From Candidatus Rokuibacteriota bacterium (GTDB taxonomy: Bacteria > Methylomirabilota > Methylomirabilia > Rokubacteriales > CSP1-6): DNA of 7,255 nt. The translations under genes were made by a program, and so were the position numbers. The DNA is taken from the NCBI GenBank assembly GCA_003220195.1, contig QHRT01000317.1, positions 1-7,255 of the forward strand. Direction: 5' to 3'. Shown in pieces: positions 6,071 through 7,255 of the stretch (within the stretch, counting starts at the first letter, position 1; every line of letters starts with the position of its first letter). The notes under the pieces are model-generated. The model worked only from the letters and a program-made list of their open reading frames with translations. It was not told the DNA's origin and made no database searches.

Positions 6071-7255
6071 ATGAGCGATCCGAAACGCCCGCCCGTGACG
6101 TCGTGGGGGACTCCGATCCCGACGGTCTATCGCCGCGCCGACCTGCCCCCGGACGCGCTCGGCGAGACGCTCGGAGAGCCAGGCCAGCCCCCGTTCACGC
6201 GAGGGATCCACCCGACGATGTACCGCGGGCGTCTCTGGACGATGCGGCAGTACGCCGGGTTTGGCTCGGCGCCCGAGACCAACAAACGGTACCGATTCCT
6301 GCTCGAGCAGGGACAGACCGGACTCTCGGTCGCCTTCGACCTGCCGACGCAGATGGGCTACGACCCCGACGCGGCCATCGCCCGCGGGGAGGTGGGCCGC
6401 GTCGGCGTGTCGATCGCGACGATCGAGGACGCGCAGGACCTTTTCGAGGCGATCCCGCTCGATCGGGTGTCGACGTCGATGACGATCAATGCGACCGCGT
6501 CGATCTTGCTGGCGCTCTACGTCGCGGTGGCGCGCCGGCAGGGGGTGGCCCCGGATCGGCTCACCGGGACGGTGCAGAACGACATCCTGAAGGAGTACAT
6601 CGCGCGCGGGACCTACATCTTTCCGCCCGCGCCGTCCATGCGGCTCATCACCGATACGTTCCGATACTGCCGCGACCGGGTGCCGCGCTGGAACCCGATC
6701 TCGATCTCCGGCTACCACATGCGCGAGGCGGGGTCGACCGCGGTCCAGGAGGTCGCCTTCACGCTCGCGAATGCGATCGCCTACGTCGAGGCGGCGCTCT
6801 CCGCCGGCCTCGCCGTCGACAGCTTCGCGTCCCAGCTCTCGTTCTTCTTCAACGCGCACAACGACCTGATCGAAGAGGTGGCGAAGTTCCGCGCCGCGCG
6901 ACGGCTCTGGGCCCGCATCATGCGCGAGCGGTTCCACGCGGAGGATCCGCGGTCCATGATGCTGCGCTTCCACGCGCAGACGGCCGGCAGCATGCTGACC
7001 GCGCAGCAGCCCGAGAACAACATCGTGCGGGTGACGGTGCAGGCGCTGGCCGCGGTCCTCGGAGGCTGCCAGTCGCTCCACACCAACTCCATGGACGAGG
7101 CGCTCGCGTTGCCGACCGAGCGCGCGGTTCGGGTGGCGCTGCGCACGCAGCAGATCCTCGCCCACGAGTCCGGCGTCGCCGCGACCGTGGATCCCCTCGG
7201 CGGCGCCTTCGCGGTGGAGCGGCTCACCGCCGACATCGAAGAGGCGGCGAGCGCG
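6071..7255 (+). CDS. mcmA: Methylmalonyl-CoA mutase, catalytic (large) chain, 5' part
   Basis: The first 395 residues are in the window and the frame is open at the end. The B12 enzyme interconverts methylmalonyl-CoA and succinyl-CoA. It has the substrate-binding TIM-barrel sequence: HPTMYRGRLWTMRQYAGFG, EQGQTGLSVAFDLPTQMGYD, STSMTINA, GTVQNDILKEYIARGTYIFPP, SISGYHMREAGST, SFFFNAHND and GGCQSLHTNSMDEALALPTE. Residues that separate it from isobutyryl-CoA mutase are of the methylmalonyl type: Y61 (Y89 in Propionibacterium) and R179 (R207), where isobutyryl-CoA mutase has Phe and Gln. The active-site His is H216 (H244). The short N-terminus and sequence style resemble chains of about 520-560 residues whose B12-binding domain is a separate protein, but the end is not visible. 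ATG 6071 is 7 nt after the pccB stop, with no clear ribosome site, so coupling is likely. Confidence 0.95.
   Translation, partial: MSDPKRPPVTSWGTPIPTVYRRADLPPDALGETLGEPGQPPFTRGIHPTMYRGRLWTMRQYAGFGSAPETNKRYRFLLEQGQTGLSVAFDLPTQMGYDPDAAIARGEVGRVGVSIATIEDAQDLFEAIPLDRVSTSMTINATASILLALYVAVARRQGVAPDRLTGTVQNDILKEYIARGTYIFPPAPSMRLITDTFRYCRDRVPRWNPISISGYHMREAGSTAVQEVAFTLANAIAYVEAALSAGLAVDSFASQLSFFFNAHNDLIEEVAKFRAARRLWARIMRERFHAEDPRSMMLRFHAQTAGSMLTAQQPENNIVRVTVQALAAVLGGCQSLHTNSMDEALALPTERAVRVALRTQQILAHESGVAATVDPLGGAFAVERLTADIEEAASA

Overview
The window is GC-rich bacterial DNA: most third codon positions are G or C, genes are tightly packed, and several starts are GTG or TTG. It looks like chromosomal core metabolism rather than a mobile or accessory region. 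I see no transposase, phage gene, tRNA, rRNA or CRISPR array. Gene content and style would fit an Acidobacteriota-like or other high-GC Gram-negative bacterium, but this placement is an inference and no marker gene here settles it.

Layout. Positions 1-3014 hold the end of a 2-oxoacid (most likely pyruvate) dehydrogenase operon on the + strand: the 3' end of E1 beta, the lipoyl-bearing E2 acyltransferase and the E3 dihydrolipoamide dehydrogenase. E2 is split by an apparent one-base frameshift between its lipoyl domain and the rest of the protein. E3 lacks about 14 residues in its NAD domain. A small membrane-anchored protein of unknown function (3011-3286) overlaps the E3 stop. After a 14-bp tandem repeat comes a short, clear tatA-family gene (3432-3602) with a strong ribosome binding site. 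A hairpin-rich convergent gap (3603-3720) separates it from two overlapping minus-strand genes, a YtxH-like protein and a DUF948-like protein, both small membrane-anchored helical proteins.

At 4421-4512 lies a compact divergent control region. A near-consensus sigma-70 promoter reads leftward into the DUF948/YtxH pair, and another, with a perfect TATAAT, reads rightward into an acyl-CoA (propionyl-CoA) carboxylase beta subunit (4513-6063). That gene is followed 7 nt later by the catalytic chain of methylmalonyl-CoA mutase, cut by the window end. The two -35 boxes sit inside a 10-bp perfect inverted repeat, and both predicted transcripts begin within about 10 nt of their start codons.

Together the left operon turns 2-oxoacids into acyl-CoA plus NADH, and the right operon takes propionyl-CoA through methylmalonyl-CoA toward succinyl-CoA. 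I found no convincing new multi-gene system. The items most worth a second look are the divergent dyad promoter, the E2 frameshift, the E3 internal shortening and the 14-bp repeat.
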